Of a stretch of 24,118 nt of DNA, positions 1 through 8,703 are shown piece by piece. This DNA is from a virus. The notes under the pieces were generated by a model. The model worked only from the letters and a program-made list of their open reading frames with translations. It was not told the origin of the DNA and ran no database searches. Location: positions 1 to 24,118 of IMG/VR virus record IMGVR_UViG_3300006754_005399; one strand, written 5' to 3'. The stretch's first letter is position 1; each line of letters opens with the position of its first letter. The position numbers were made by a program, and so were the translations under genes.

Positions 1-357
1 GCTAAAATAGCCGTTACCGCCTTTAGCGCTTAATCCACCTTCGAATGTACCTTCACCACGTGCACTAATCGGACCGTTAACTGTTAATTTTTGTTCAGGA
101 TTGGCTGCTGTACCAATACCAACATTACCGCCGCTTCTATTATAGACATTATCATCAGTACCGGATACCCATAAACTGAACGTATTACTAGGTGTAACAG
201 ACCATGCAAATAACTCACCGAGCTCCAGTTTTATTGTTGATAATGAAGGACCAGCAGTCTGGGCACCTACAGTTGCCTGTAATAAGTCGCCCGTGACCAT
301 TGAATAGCCAACTGGCACTGACGAAAGTTCACTAGTTTTTAACAGTCTATATGCCAT
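1..357 (-). CDS. Tail-fibre-like virion protein, N-terminal part, cut by left window edge
   Basis: The reading frame is open from an ATG at 357 to base 1 (119 codons, no stop), so the gene continues outside the window. The product starts MAYRLLKTSELSSVPVG. Around residues 78-96 it has GGNVGIGTAANPEQKLTVNG, followed by Gly/Ser/Ala-rich repeats such as ISARGEG and LSAKGGNG. The NVGIGT...P..KL.VNG...A.G pattern is known from fibrous shaft segments of phage tail fibres and bacterial surface proteins, many of which end in an S74-type intramolecular chaperone. That C-terminus would lie outside this window, so it is a prediction only. The gene follows the 569-aa gene after a 37-base gap that contains a TAAATA promoter-like element (367-373). 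There is no Shine-Dalgarno before the ATG. Being last in a row of giant virion genes fits a distal fibre role. Identity as a structural protein is fairly sure; the exact role is not. Confidence 0.75.
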   Translation of the reverse strand, partial: MAYRLLKTSELSSVPVGYSMVTGDLLQATVGAQTAGPSLSTIKLELGELFAWSVTPSNTFSLWVSGTDDNVYNRSGGNVGIGTAANPEQKLTVNGPISARGEGTFEGGLSAKGGNGYFS

Positions 358-366
358 ATCTATGAT

Positions 367-373
367 TATTTAT
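367..373 (-). promoter_or_regulatory. Late-promoter-like ATAAATA element before the tail-fibre gene
   Basis: On the minus strand the 37-base gap holds ATAAATA, ending 9 bases before the ATG at 357. It resembles the T4 late promoter core (TATAAATA). The same element precedes four other transcription-unit heads in this window at similar distance. No Shine-Dalgarno lies between it and the start codon. Confidence 0.5.
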
Positions 374-394
374 GTGTCTTTTGTATAAATCGAG

Positions 395-2104
395 CTATTT
401 AACTTCAACAACCTGTGACGCGTACGGAAACTTATTTGTGATAGACTCGTTACACATTTCTATCAGCTTTTCTTGGATTTTATATATCTCATGTAGCGGT
501 CGATTGATTGTATCGGCGAACATAGGCTCATTTATACCTACAAAATTATCTAAATCTGTTGCATAGCCAAATAGATTTGGATCTGTATCAAGTAAATTGC
601 GAGCTTTAACAAATTGTAACCTACCAACTGCATCATATTGGCCTACGTATTTGTAGTTCATATTATCTCTTAATAGCAAGTGATTATAAATTAATTTATG
701 CATTGATTTATTAATAACCCATGATGTGACGAATTCGCTCTCTTTAATATTAATGGCACTTAACGGATATAAATCAGTCTTATAGCCATCATGTGCTAAA
801 GTCTTATAATTGATATCTTCATTAAATTTGAATATTGCTCCAACTTGGCTAGGTACGCCTGTATGTATCGAATTGCCGCCCAAATGTACATAGTCATATG
901 TATATATATCGGCATGCATCAGGCTAGTAAATGCTAGCGACTGCGTCGTTATATTATTATCCGCAAGCCTAAATGCACCAATACTTTTTGACATTTTCGT
1001 TTTGAACTTTTTGAACAAGCTCTTATCTGTCATGACATAAACTATATTACCATGCTTCTTAGAAAATGTAATTTGCTTAAATTGCTCGTCGGTCTCTAAA
1101 GGATCGTCTAGGAGTGTTTTTCCGATTAACGTAGCTTCATTTGTATATTCAAACAATAGACCATTATCTGTTAATACAAAAATATTTTTTGTCACGTCGT
1201 CAACCGCTATGCTGACAGGTGAGCCTCCCGATAAATTTGTATATTCAGATTTTCGTGACGCTGTACGCTTCCAGTTTAGGTCTTTGTCGTAAATTTTGAA
1301 TCCGTGATCATCTTTATCCAAAACATATACATCATCATCTCCATCGACGTATATACTTACAGGGTTATTGAACTTATCTTTATCGTATATATTTTTACTC
1401 TTGCCACCGATTGTTTTAATTAGAAATCTACCAATACCGCTAACAGCCCTATTTGATGTCAGAACTGCATCGACATTAAATTTATGAATGTTTGAACCGT
1501 CAATTACAAACAATCGTTTCTCGGAATTAAATTGCATCGACTTAATATTAGTAAATTGCAAGCCTGAGGCATCTTCAATAGATTGTTTATTGAGATTAAT
1601 AGAAGCTGTATCGTCAACGAAATTACTGCGGTATCCTAATAATGTAGCTGACGTTGCAACAACCCCTACATACTCGGATTGAGAGTCAATACTTTGCGCG
1701 AAAGCGCCAGCTACAAGACCTGACAATGCTGTGCCTGTGGCTCCTATTTCGCTTAAATCACTCGTAGCTGCAGACGCTGGCCAATACCACGTTACCTCAT
1801 CTTTACCGGTATCGGCATCTGACGCAATGAAGCCTTTATAGCTTCTCGGAAAATTATTATCGGCTATTTTTGTTTGAGCATTTAAGTATAAAAAGTTATA
1901 ATGAAGCTTAAACAAAGCGGCGTTAACATTATCTGCCGTACACAGCTCGTTTGATTTTATCTTTACGTCTTCGAACTTGTAAGGCAACGTAAGCATATCA
2001 CCTAGATATCTATCTAGCGTAAAATATGTGGATATTTCAACATCTAACCCAGATGTACTTATAACAGCTGTATCTAATGATTTATTTACCGTTTCAATAG
2101 CCAT
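395..2104 (-). CDS. Virion structural protein with NHL/beta-propeller-like repeats (569 aa)
   Basis: No named family was recognised, but the protein looks like a phage baseplate or fibre-associated component. Residues about 185-375 contain at least four blade-like repeats of the NHL or Vgb type, each with a hydrophobic strand, an acidic or Gly turn and an aromatic strand: SMQFNSEKRLFVID, VSIYVDGDDDVYVLD, VSIAVDDVTKNIFVL and KQITFSKKHGNIVYVM. The N-terminal 100 residues look helical (LHYNFLYLNAQTKI). The C-terminal segment NEPMFADTINRPLHEIYKIQ also looks helical and could be an attachment region. There is no signal peptide or membrane segment. The ATG at 2104 lies inside the end of the 1193-aa gene (11-base overlap) and follows a strong Shine-Dalgarno, GAGGAGGAG at 2111-2119, so the start is well supported and translation is probably coupled. 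Structural role is inferred from position and repeat type; enzymatic activity is neither seen nor excluded. Confidence 0.7.
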   Translation of the reverse strand: MAIETVNKSLDTAVISTSGLDVEISTYFTLDRYLGDMLTLPYKFEDVKIKSNELCTADNVNAALFKLHYNFLYLNAQTKIADNNFPRSYKGFIASDADTGKDEVTWYWPASAATSDLSEIGATGTALSGLVAGAFAQSIDSQSEYVGVVATSATLLGYRSNFVDDTASINLNKQSIEDASGLQFTNIKSMQFNSEKRLFVIDGSNIHKFNVDAVLTSNRAVSGIGRFLIKTIGGKSKNIYDKDKFNNPVSIYVDGDDDVYVLDKDDHGFKIYDKDLNWKRTASRKSEYTNLSGGSPVSIAVDDVTKNIFVLTDNGLLFEYTNEATLIGKTLLDDPLETDEQFKQITFSKKHGNIVYVMTDKSLFKKFKTKMSKSIGAFRLADNNITTQSLAFTSLMHADIYTYDYVHLGGNSIHTGVPSQVGAIFKFNEDINYKTLAHDGYKTDLYPLSAINIKESEFVTSWVINKSMHKLIYNHLLLRDNMNYKYVGQYDAVGRLQFVKARNLLDTDPNLFGYATDLDNFVGINEPMFADTINRPLHEIYKIQEKLIEMCNESITNKFPYASQVVEVK

Positions 2105-5100
2105 TTATTGCTCCTCCTCGGTTTGGATCTAACACTGCTACTGTAGATGGCACGCTACCTGTGATGGAACTAACAGACGTACTATATACATTGTCCCATC
2201 CAACTAGATGCGACTTAGTATATGCCGGTACAATCTCGTCAAGATGCTCTTTTATTATGTTTTCTACATCGCTCTTTAACTTGCTGTCCGTTAGGGTAGT
2301 GTTCCTAATATTAACATTAAACATCTCGCTCTTTCTGCCAGGGATTCTATGCTTAAATACTCTCTCAATAGTATCAATATACCCGCGCTTACCAATTGGG
2401 ATATCCCATTTCATTGCCCCTGTATCTGTATGCGCAGTATACAATGATTTGATATCGAAGTAATCTAAAGCAGTATCGTATAACGAGATGTTTTTCATAC
2501 TAATACCGTTAAGCAGATAATGTTGAGGTTGATCTAAATGCTCAGATAAAAGTAGCTTAGTATAAAATGGTGATGTACCGACAGTTAACGGTTGGTCGAA
2601 TATATCTGAATAACTAAATCTACCTTGAGGTACACTCTTACTATCGACATGTATAGTATTGATATAAAAATCTAACTGACCGCGTTCGGAGTCAAACACA
2701 ACGCAGAAATTGTGCCAGCCGCTTTTTAATGCAGATATTGGATGTGATAAAGTAAACGCTGAATATGTTGATGTAGTTGTACTCGGATTATAGATAGTTG
2801 AAAGACCGAGTTTTACTTTAATATATTCGCCTCTATCATTTATAGTTTTACGAGCGTAGTCGAATCCAGTTGTTGTTTTCCATCCTGATAGCGGCGTTAA
2901 TATATGCTTAATTGTCGAGTCTTCGAGCTTTGTACCGCTAAGGATACTTGTGTAGCTAATCACGTCGCCACTCAGCGACAGTTTTACAAATTTTGCTCCA
3001 GATACGGACTGATTCGTTGTAATACAATATGTCTGATAATCTCCATTGCTATCAAACTCGCACATGAAGTCGATAAATCTATTATACAGGGTTCCTGTGA
3101 GACATGAAAGCGTTGTAGTGAATGTCTCGGCTCTGTTATTGTTTAATTTACTTACCTTGTTATTGCTATGTAACACCCATATATTGTTATCTTTATCACA
3201 ACCTATACCTTCAATAATATTAGCTGAACTAACTCCAAGTATATTAGCTGATATTGTATTATCATATGTATATACTTTATTATTTTGTAGCGACCATGGG
3301 CTGCCATTATTATCTACCATACTACCGTTACCGAAAATTATAGATCCTGATGTGGGATGTACATTAGAACTACCAGCGCCACTATGCGCATCGCTCATTG
3401 TAACAAGTACTCCTGTTGATGCAGATAGACCCTTACTTACAGAGTGTATATTAGCGGCTGTCAAATGAGAAGCTCCTGTCCCGAAATTCCAGACATTTGC
3501 ATTGGCTAATGTACCAATATATCCTGAGCTTCTATTACCGAGATTATATTTGAAATATTGTGCTGTATCACTATTAGGCTTTACTAGGATGTAAAGGTAA
3601 TCTTCACTTATCTCGAGATCTATCAGCATTTTACCGCTTAAATGGCTGCTACTTATTTTGTTTTGTATTGTACCGTTAATCGTATATTCATATATGTCGT
3701 TGTTATCGTCAACTATCCAGTAATTATCGCTCGAGCTTCTCTTACTAAATAGTCTGATCTGTTTATTGATATAATGTGTATGTAAATAAACAAAATCGCT
3801 ATTATATATGTGTACCTTATTTTCATCTGGTATAGCAATAAATGGTGTTACAGTGTCGTAATTAAATATACCAAAACCGTTGGTAATGTAATTGCCAATT
3901 ATTTGGTCACCTATAGGCTTGGTCCAATTAATATTATGCATCCAGAAATTAAGAGTAAATGAGCCTGTATGCTTAACAGAATTCATTGTACCGAAATTGT
4001 CAGCATTAAATGTATATACAGGCGGCGCGTCTACCGAAATGTTTACTAATTTGTAGTCTTTATATAAGTTTAGATTTTCAGCAATTAATGAATGCTTGAT
4101 CGAATTAATAACTTTTTGACTATTCTTTTTACCGACATGATGATACGCGTAGAGTATTCCTGGTTCGAACGTCAAATCACTCATCTTATCATAGATGGTT
4201 ATATGTTCAGCTGACGCGCCAAGTTTTCGTGTCAAGCTTTCATCCTTGTCTATATATACAATATTCTCAATAGCGCCTGACGTCAATGCAGATGTTCTTG
4301 TGTGGAAGCTTGAGTTAAAAAATCTATCTACCCAAATCGGTCCGGTTCTTTGAAGCGGAGAATTCGGTGCGCCAGAAAGCCACGAGCACAGCCACGTACC
4401 GTTCAGCTCTTCCGCGTTAGGTACGAGAACATTTTGTATACTGTTTTGCGATGTATCTAGCTTCTTAAATACCTTGTCTGATTTTATAGGCACGTTACCT
4501 GCAATTGCTCCAGACTTCAATAACGTAGTATCATTAATATTAATTCGGTTATATGGAGACATAACTTGCGGCATATGAAAATATGTTAGCTTGTCTGCTG
4601 GTATAAGTATTTCCTTTATATTCGCGTCATAACTAAGATGCATAGAATCATTGCCATATTCTTCGTATGTACCAGTATGGAGTTTAGTGTATGAGCGATG
4701 AGAAATTTCCGGCTGCGGGCCCGTATATGGATTATTTCTACTAACTCCGCCTTCAGGGGTAACTTGATTTTTGAGAGGTATAAATTCGGTAGCTATTTGA
4801 TGCGAGCTATAGCTAATATTATTAGTAGTAGACGTGACAACGTAATTGTTTTCAATATTTTGGTGCGAATTAGACGTAGATACATCAGTTGTGGTATCGT
4901 CGACAGCGCTTACATATGAATTCCAAGTTGTCTGTAGATTAAAGACTGTACCGGTATTGAGATCTCTATATTCAAACCTGTTACCAGAATTATACATACT
5001 TAGCGATCCTGGTACTGGTATGGCTGAAAGACCAGGCGTTCCATCGGCATCCGTTTCGTTTTGATGGTTTTGAATGAGCAATGCGATAGAAGTATGCTGC

Positions 5101-5675
5101 TCAGTTGACAAATTTTGGAGCAATGTTATTGTTTTATTAGTTTCATCTAACACATAATTAAATATCTGTCTATCATGTACCGCGTCGCTCCCGCTACTTC
5201 TAGAAGTAAACGTCATTGCAGAGCTGTTGCCTGGATTTACCGTTAGATATTTCAGTGCATTATCATATGGGTGACGTACTGTACAATAAACCGGGTTAAT
5301 AAACTCAATTTCGCAAAAATATCTATCGTCCATGTTAGCTGAAACGCCCGTAACAGCTACAGTTCCGAGATTGCCATTGATGACAACGAAATGATCATTA
5401 TCCTTAACTTTGAGATATGTGAGCATATAATTCGGATACGACGTCTTCGTCGTCTCCATTTTCATAATATGATTTGTTGTTTTTGCTTCTGTTAAAAATA
5501 ATGGATTATAATTATTATATGTAACGTCCTCGATCGCAGATAGAGCATTGATTGTAAATATACCTAAACCTTCTGACGTATATACTCTCATATCAGATAC
5601 GTCAATATCATCGTCAAGCTTATATGTTGCGCTTAACGGTCTAATGTTTTTTGGATGGTATTTTACCGGGTTCAT
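2094..5675 (-). CDS. Large virion protein with LamG/concanavalin-like domain interrupted by a propeller-like region (1193 aa)
   Basis: Probable tail-fibre or baseplate adhesin. The first strands of a LamG/ConA-like jelly roll are visible at residues about 565-605 (GSFTLNFWMHNINW then GDQIIGNY...GFGIFNYD). The usual second half appears only at about 945-1080 (GWHNFCVVFDSERGQLDFYIN, then the closing NGISMKNISLYDTAL). Between them lie about 320 residues with propeller-like strands such as IEGIGCDKDNNIWVLHSN. This layout suggests a domain inserted into a LamG fold, which in other proteins binds glycans or surface ligands. Residues 1-550 are beta-rich with no recognised family. The tail (about 1095-1160), with RIPGRKSEMFNVNIRN and a helix ending EIVPAYTK, may be an attachment region. 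The start lies 3 bases after the stop of the 996-aa gene with no clear Shine-Dalgarno, and the end overlaps the next gene by 11 bases. The LamG call is good; the ligand is unknown. Confidence 0.75.
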   Translation of the reverse strand: MNPVKYHPKNIRPLSATYKLDDDIDVSDMRVYTSEGLGIFTINALSAIEDVTYNNYNPLFLTEAKTTNHIMKMETTKTSYPNYMLTYLKVKDNDHFVVINGNLGTVAVTGVSANMDDRYFCEIEFINPVYCTVRHPYDNALKYLTVNPGNSSAMTFTSRSSGSDAVHDRQIFNYVLDETNKTITLLQNLSTEQHTSIALLIQNHQNETDADGTPGLSAIPVPGSLSMYNSGNRFEYRDLNTGTVFNLQTTWNSYVSAVDDTTTDVSTSNSHQNIENNYVVTSTTNNISYSSHQIATEFIPLKNQVTPEGGVSRNNPYTGPQPEISHRSYTKLHTGTYEEYGNDSMHLSYDANIKEILIPADKLTYFHMPQVMSPYNRININDTTLLKSGAIAGNVPIKSDKVFKKLDTSQNSIQNVLVPNAEELNGTWLCSWLSGAPNSPLQRTGPIWVDRFFNSSFHTRTSALTSGAIENIVYIDKDESLTRKLGASAEHITIYDKMSDLTFEPGILYAYHHVGKKNSQKVINSIKHSLIAENLNLYKDYKLVNISVDAPPVYTFNADNFGTMNSVKHTGSFTLNFWMHNINWTKPIGDQIIGNYITNGFGIFNYDTVTPFIAIPDENKVHIYNSDFVYLHTHYINKQIRLFSKRSSSDNYWIVDDNNDIYEYTINGTIQNKISSSHLSGKMLIDLEISEDYLYILVKPNSDTAQYFKYNLGNRSSGYIGTLANANVWNFGTGASHLTAANIHSVSKGLSASTGVLVTMSDAHSGAGSSNVHPTSGSIIFGNGSMVDNNGSPWSLQNNKVYTYDNTISANILGVSSANIIEGIGCDKDNNIWVLHSNNKVSKLNNNRAETFTTTLSCLTGTLYNRFIDFMCEFDSNGDYQTYCITTNQSVSGAKFVKLSLSGDVISYTSILSGTKLEDSTIKHILTPLSGWKTTTGFDYARKTINDRGEYIKVKLGLSTIYNPSTTTSTYSAFTLSHPISALKSGWHNFCVVFDSERGQLDFYINTIHVDSKSVPQGRFSYSDIFDQPLTVGTSPFYTKLLLSEHLDQPQHYLLNGISMKNISLYDTALDYFDIKSLYTAHTDTGAMKWDIPIGKRGYIDTIERVFKHRIPGRKSEMFNVNIRNTTLTDSKLKSDVENIIKEHLDEIVPAYTKSHLVGWDNVYSTSVSSITGSVPSTVAVLDPNRGGAINGY
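2111..2119 (-). promoter_or_regulatory. Strong Shine-Dalgarno for the 569-aa gene
   Basis: Reads GAGGAGGAG on the minus strand, six bases before the ATG at 2104 and inside the 3' end of the upstream coding sequence. It is the clearest ribosome-binding site in the window, and contrasts with the transcription-unit heads, which have none. Confidence 0.75.
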
Positions 5676-5678
5676 ATA

Positions 5679-8669
5679 TTAATCATGTATTACCTGCGCG
5701 TAAGCTGAATTTTGAGTTGTAATAGTATACATCGCTACATCAAACGTTACAACAATGTCGTTGCCTATACCAGATAACCCACTGTTATTTAACAAATAAC
5801 CGGTATTATGTGTATATGGTAAAATAGCCGTGTCAGCCTCTTCGACCGATCCTGCGCCTTGTGCATCTGTTTTTGACGCACTAAGACCTGAACCAAGACG
5901 TACGGTTAATTTATCTGTGTCAATTACTCCAGGAGACGCTGCATGTCTCCCTGAAGCGGTTGTACCGAATGATAGAGGATAAACGACAGATTCATCATCT
6001 CCGAATACTACTTGTGACTGAACGCCTTCAAGCGATATTGGACGCGTTTCTGATCCGCCTCTATTAACATTTGACTGTATATTACCGGACAATAACATAC
6101 CGTTGCTTCTTAATACTGTCTGGTAATTACCGATGTTATGATTGAACACAGCTCTATTCGGAGTAAACACATCCAGTTGTTTCTTAGTTAGGGCTTTTCG
6201 GTCAGTAGTATCATAATACCAGTTGTGCAATATTGGGGCATCGCTCGGTTCATAACCGAAAAAGTTAATGGTGTAAGTATTTTCTAATGTACTTAAAGCA
6301 CCGAAAGGTCGATCTATACGTGTAATATTAAAGCTATCACCAGTCACAGACGTGATGATAGAGTAAGGGGATGTTACAACATATCCTTCATTATACAGAA
6401 GGTTGTATGAGTCTTGATCTAGTTCAACAGTTCCCGACGATCCGGGAGCAAGTGTATTAATTGAATATACTTCCCGGAAGTCGTTATCATTAATATTGTA
6501 TGAATATATTGTCGGGTATATTAATTTGCTGTTAGAGGCAGACAGAAACGGATGCAATGATGTCTTAAAGAAATAGATATTTTCCGTTCTTTCATCATAC
6601 CACGGGTTACCGAACCTGCTGAAATTGCTATCATCTCCTGATATAGACACCATAACGCGTAGAGGTAGAATAGACTCAAAACTATTGTTAGTTAGATCAT
6701 ATTCAAACTTCTCAACAACAAAAAAGTTTTTAGTTTCAACTAAAATGACATTTCCAATGATATCAAACGCTTTGATGTTATTGTTTAATTCAGTTTTTAT
6801 ATCCTCATCCTTCTCGTACTTGATGAATATAGCGCTCAGCGCGCTGGACGTGGGAGATATCTCAGAGGAATATACATTTCTAAAATAAAAGTCAGCTGTC
6901 TCTAAATTATATCTATCATACACTGATAATACTGCTGATAATGGTGATGTTTTTTGCTCATACTTCGTTGTATTATTGGAGAGCTGGTATTGAAAATATG
7001 GATGCTTGGGATCGCTAAACTCACCCGTCAATGATATATGAGACGTATCACCAGTATTTTGTACAGCAGTATTTGTATATGTTCCTGCAGTCTGATTAGT
7101 AGTCAGTTCAACAGGACGAGTTTGCTTGAACAGAGCAAACTCGTTACCGTATATATCAGTCTTCCACTGATATAAACTATCCTCTCTAATTAGTAAATCA
7201 GATTGCTTCTCTTCTACAGGATATGGTCGCAGAGACTTCTTAACATATATATCTGATTTAGACCATATATCCTTTTCGTCACCTTCCCAAAAATCTATGT
7301 CATCATGCCATCTACTAATACCTGTACTTTGCAATTGCAGTGACTCTTCAACAGACTGATACGGGTAAAACTTTTGTATATGTCTGTCATTTACAATATC
7401 ACCATATTGTGTTTGAGATTCCTTGCCGGATCTAATACGCGTATTGTCGTCTGTATGGATGAGTACTGACGGTACATCTAATAATGAATTACCACGACCA
7501 GTCCCATATTCGTCAGGATCAGGAAAAACATATATTGTATTCGCCTCTAGGGCGGTCGGGTCGAGCTTATAATCAGATTCAATCCTCTCAAAGTTTATTA
7601 CACCTTCTTTGTCGGGTGTAAAGAACTTACCAATATCTTTGAGAGTTACCAAATTTGATTTGCTTGGTATAGTAGCATGCCCAGAATTATATCTGTTTAG
7701 ATAGTTCAGGTTAGGTGTTTTAGGTTCGAACAGAACGCCAGATACGAACTGTGTATTTGTTAAATTGGTACTCAAGTAGTACATCGTTGTGCCAGCGTAT
7801 TTTTCGACAAGCTTGCCTTGATATACTATGTTTAACGTGTCTTTACTTGGTAGCTGATTAACAAACTCACTGTCCGGGAGCTGTGTTATATCTGTTCTCG
7901 GGATATTAATCCCAATAATACTCTGATCAGCTGATTTGCCGTAAATACAGTCGTTGCCATCTTCAGTTACTGTAAGCAGTAATGGAATTTGACTTAACAA
8001 TTCTTGTATAGCATAATCAAGATCTAGCCAGATATTAGGATCGATATTTTCGGTGTTACTTTTCGACTCAGTAAATAGAACATTATCCGCGCTTAACGTA
8101 TAAATGGCCGCGGAAATAGTTGAATTAGTATCAAAATAATGACTATATTCGTCATATAAGGATTCTATCTCAATATAGATATTATCTATAACAGAACTAA
8201 CTGCTGGTATATTTGATACCGGGTATTTGTCAACAAAATCTTCATCATTTAATAAATTAGTAATAGTATCTTTTACTGACTTAGCAACTCCCCGTTCTGA
8301 ACCTTTCAGATAATGTACATGCTTTACATTTCGTAGATCCTGCCGTACGTCGATGATGTATTTTGATATTTGATTTAAGCGAGTAACGAAGAAAGGTATT
8401 ATAGTATCGAGTTCTTGCCTGTCATTGAAGTTTATTTTTGATAGAAAGCGCTGCTCTTCTGCTGTCGTATAATTGATAGTTATTTCTTTTAGTAGGTCAA
8501 CATATAACTCTCTTCTATAACTATTGAAATCAGAGCTAGATTTTTTCTTAGTATTATACCAAGATACCAGATATTCGTTGTATTTAGCAAAAAGGTCAGA
8601 TTCCGATACCAGCGAACTATCAATAGTACGAATCCATTCTAAATACGGTAACGGTTTAAGCTCTGCCAT
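5679..8669 (-). CDS. Large virion/baseplate-associated protein, family not recognised (996 aa)
   Basis: No family was recognised. Residues 1-240 are mostly helical (EWIRTIDSSLVSESDLFAKY; IIPFFVTRLNQISKYI) with a LKGSERG turn near 121-127. The rest is beta-rich with many Ser, Thr, Asn and Asp residues, typical of virion proteins. Around residues 610-720 there are propeller-like strand pairs (GNVILVETKNFFVVEKF; NPWYDERTENIYFFKTS). No transmembrane segment or signal peptide is seen. Downstream of gp6, T4 encodes gp7, a wedge protein of about 1030 aa. This gene is one position further on and of similar length, so a gp7-like wedge role is a positional guess only. It begins a new unit: a 34-base gap precedes it with GATAAATA ending 6 bases before the ATG at 8669, and no Shine-Dalgarno. 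A structural role is likely; the exact one is open. Confidence 0.65.
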   Translation of the reverse strand: MAELKPLPYLEWIRTIDSSLVSESDLFAKYNEYLVSWYNTKKKSSSDFNSYRRELYVDLLKEITINYTTAEEQRFLSKINFNDRQELDTIIPFFVTRLNQISKYIIDVRQDLRNVKHVHYLKGSERGVAKSVKDTITNLLNDEDFVDKYPVSNIPAVSSVIDNIYIEIESLYDEYSHYFDTNSTISAAIYTLSADNVLFTESKSNTENIDPNIWLDLDYAIQELLSQIPLLLTVTEDGNDCIYGKSADQSIIGINIPRTDITQLPDSEFVNQLPSKDTLNIVYQGKLVEKYAGTTMYYLSTNLTNTQFVSGVLFEPKTPNLNYLNRYNSGHATIPSKSNLVTLKDIGKFFTPDKEGVINFERIESDYKLDPTALEANTIYVFPDPDEYGTGRGNSLLDVPSVLIHTDDNTRIRSGKESQTQYGDIVNDRHIQKFYPYQSVEESLQLQSTGISRWHDDIDFWEGDEKDIWSKSDIYVKKSLRPYPVEEKQSDLLIREDSLYQWKTDIYGNEFALFKQTRPVELTTNQTAGTYTNTAVQNTGDTSHISLTGEFSDPKHPYFQYQLSNNTTKYEQKTSPLSAVLSVYDRYNLETADFYFRNVYSSEISPTSSALSAIFIKYEKDEDIKTELNNNIKAFDIIGNVILVETKNFFVVEKFEYDLTNNSFESILPLRVMVSISGDDSNFSRFGNPWYDERTENIYFFKTSLHPFLSASNSKLIYPTIYSYNINDNDFREVYSINTLAPGSSGTVELDQDSYNLLYNEGYVVTSPYSIITSVTGDSFNITRIDRPFGALSTLENTYTINFFGYEPSDAPILHNWYYDTTDRKALTKKQLDVFTPNRAVFNHNIGNYQTVLRSNGMLLSGNIQSNVNRGGSETRPISLEGVQSQVVFGDDESVVYPLSFGTTASGRHAASPGVIDTDKLTVRLGSGLSASKTDAQGAGSVEEADTAILPYTHNTGYLLNNSGLSGIGNDIVVTFDVAMYTITTQNSAYAQVIHD

Positions 8670-8675
8670 TGGAAA

Positions 8676-8683
8676 TATTTATC
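8676..8683 (-). promoter_or_regulatory. Late-promoter-like GATAAATA element before the 996-aa gene
   Basis: The 34-base gap after the 2211-aa gene reads GATAAATATTTCCA directly before the ATG on the minus strand. If the final A sits near -7, transcription would start at about 8669, the first base of the gene. No Shine-Dalgarno is present. Confidence 0.5.
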
Positions 8684-8703
8684 AACAGAAAACGGGTTTG
8701 ATA

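Noticed and set aside
384-390. TATAAAT on the plus strand near 384-390 as a promoter
   Set aside because: No plus-strand gene follows; the 64-aa frame downstream is antisense to the 569-aa gene.
3046-3468. Plus-strand 140-aa open frame, with hydrophobic segments
   Set aside because: Antisense to the LamG-like gene. The Leu/Ser-rich, membrane-like composition is what the reverse of a Ser/Asn-rich coding region gives, and no start signals are seen.
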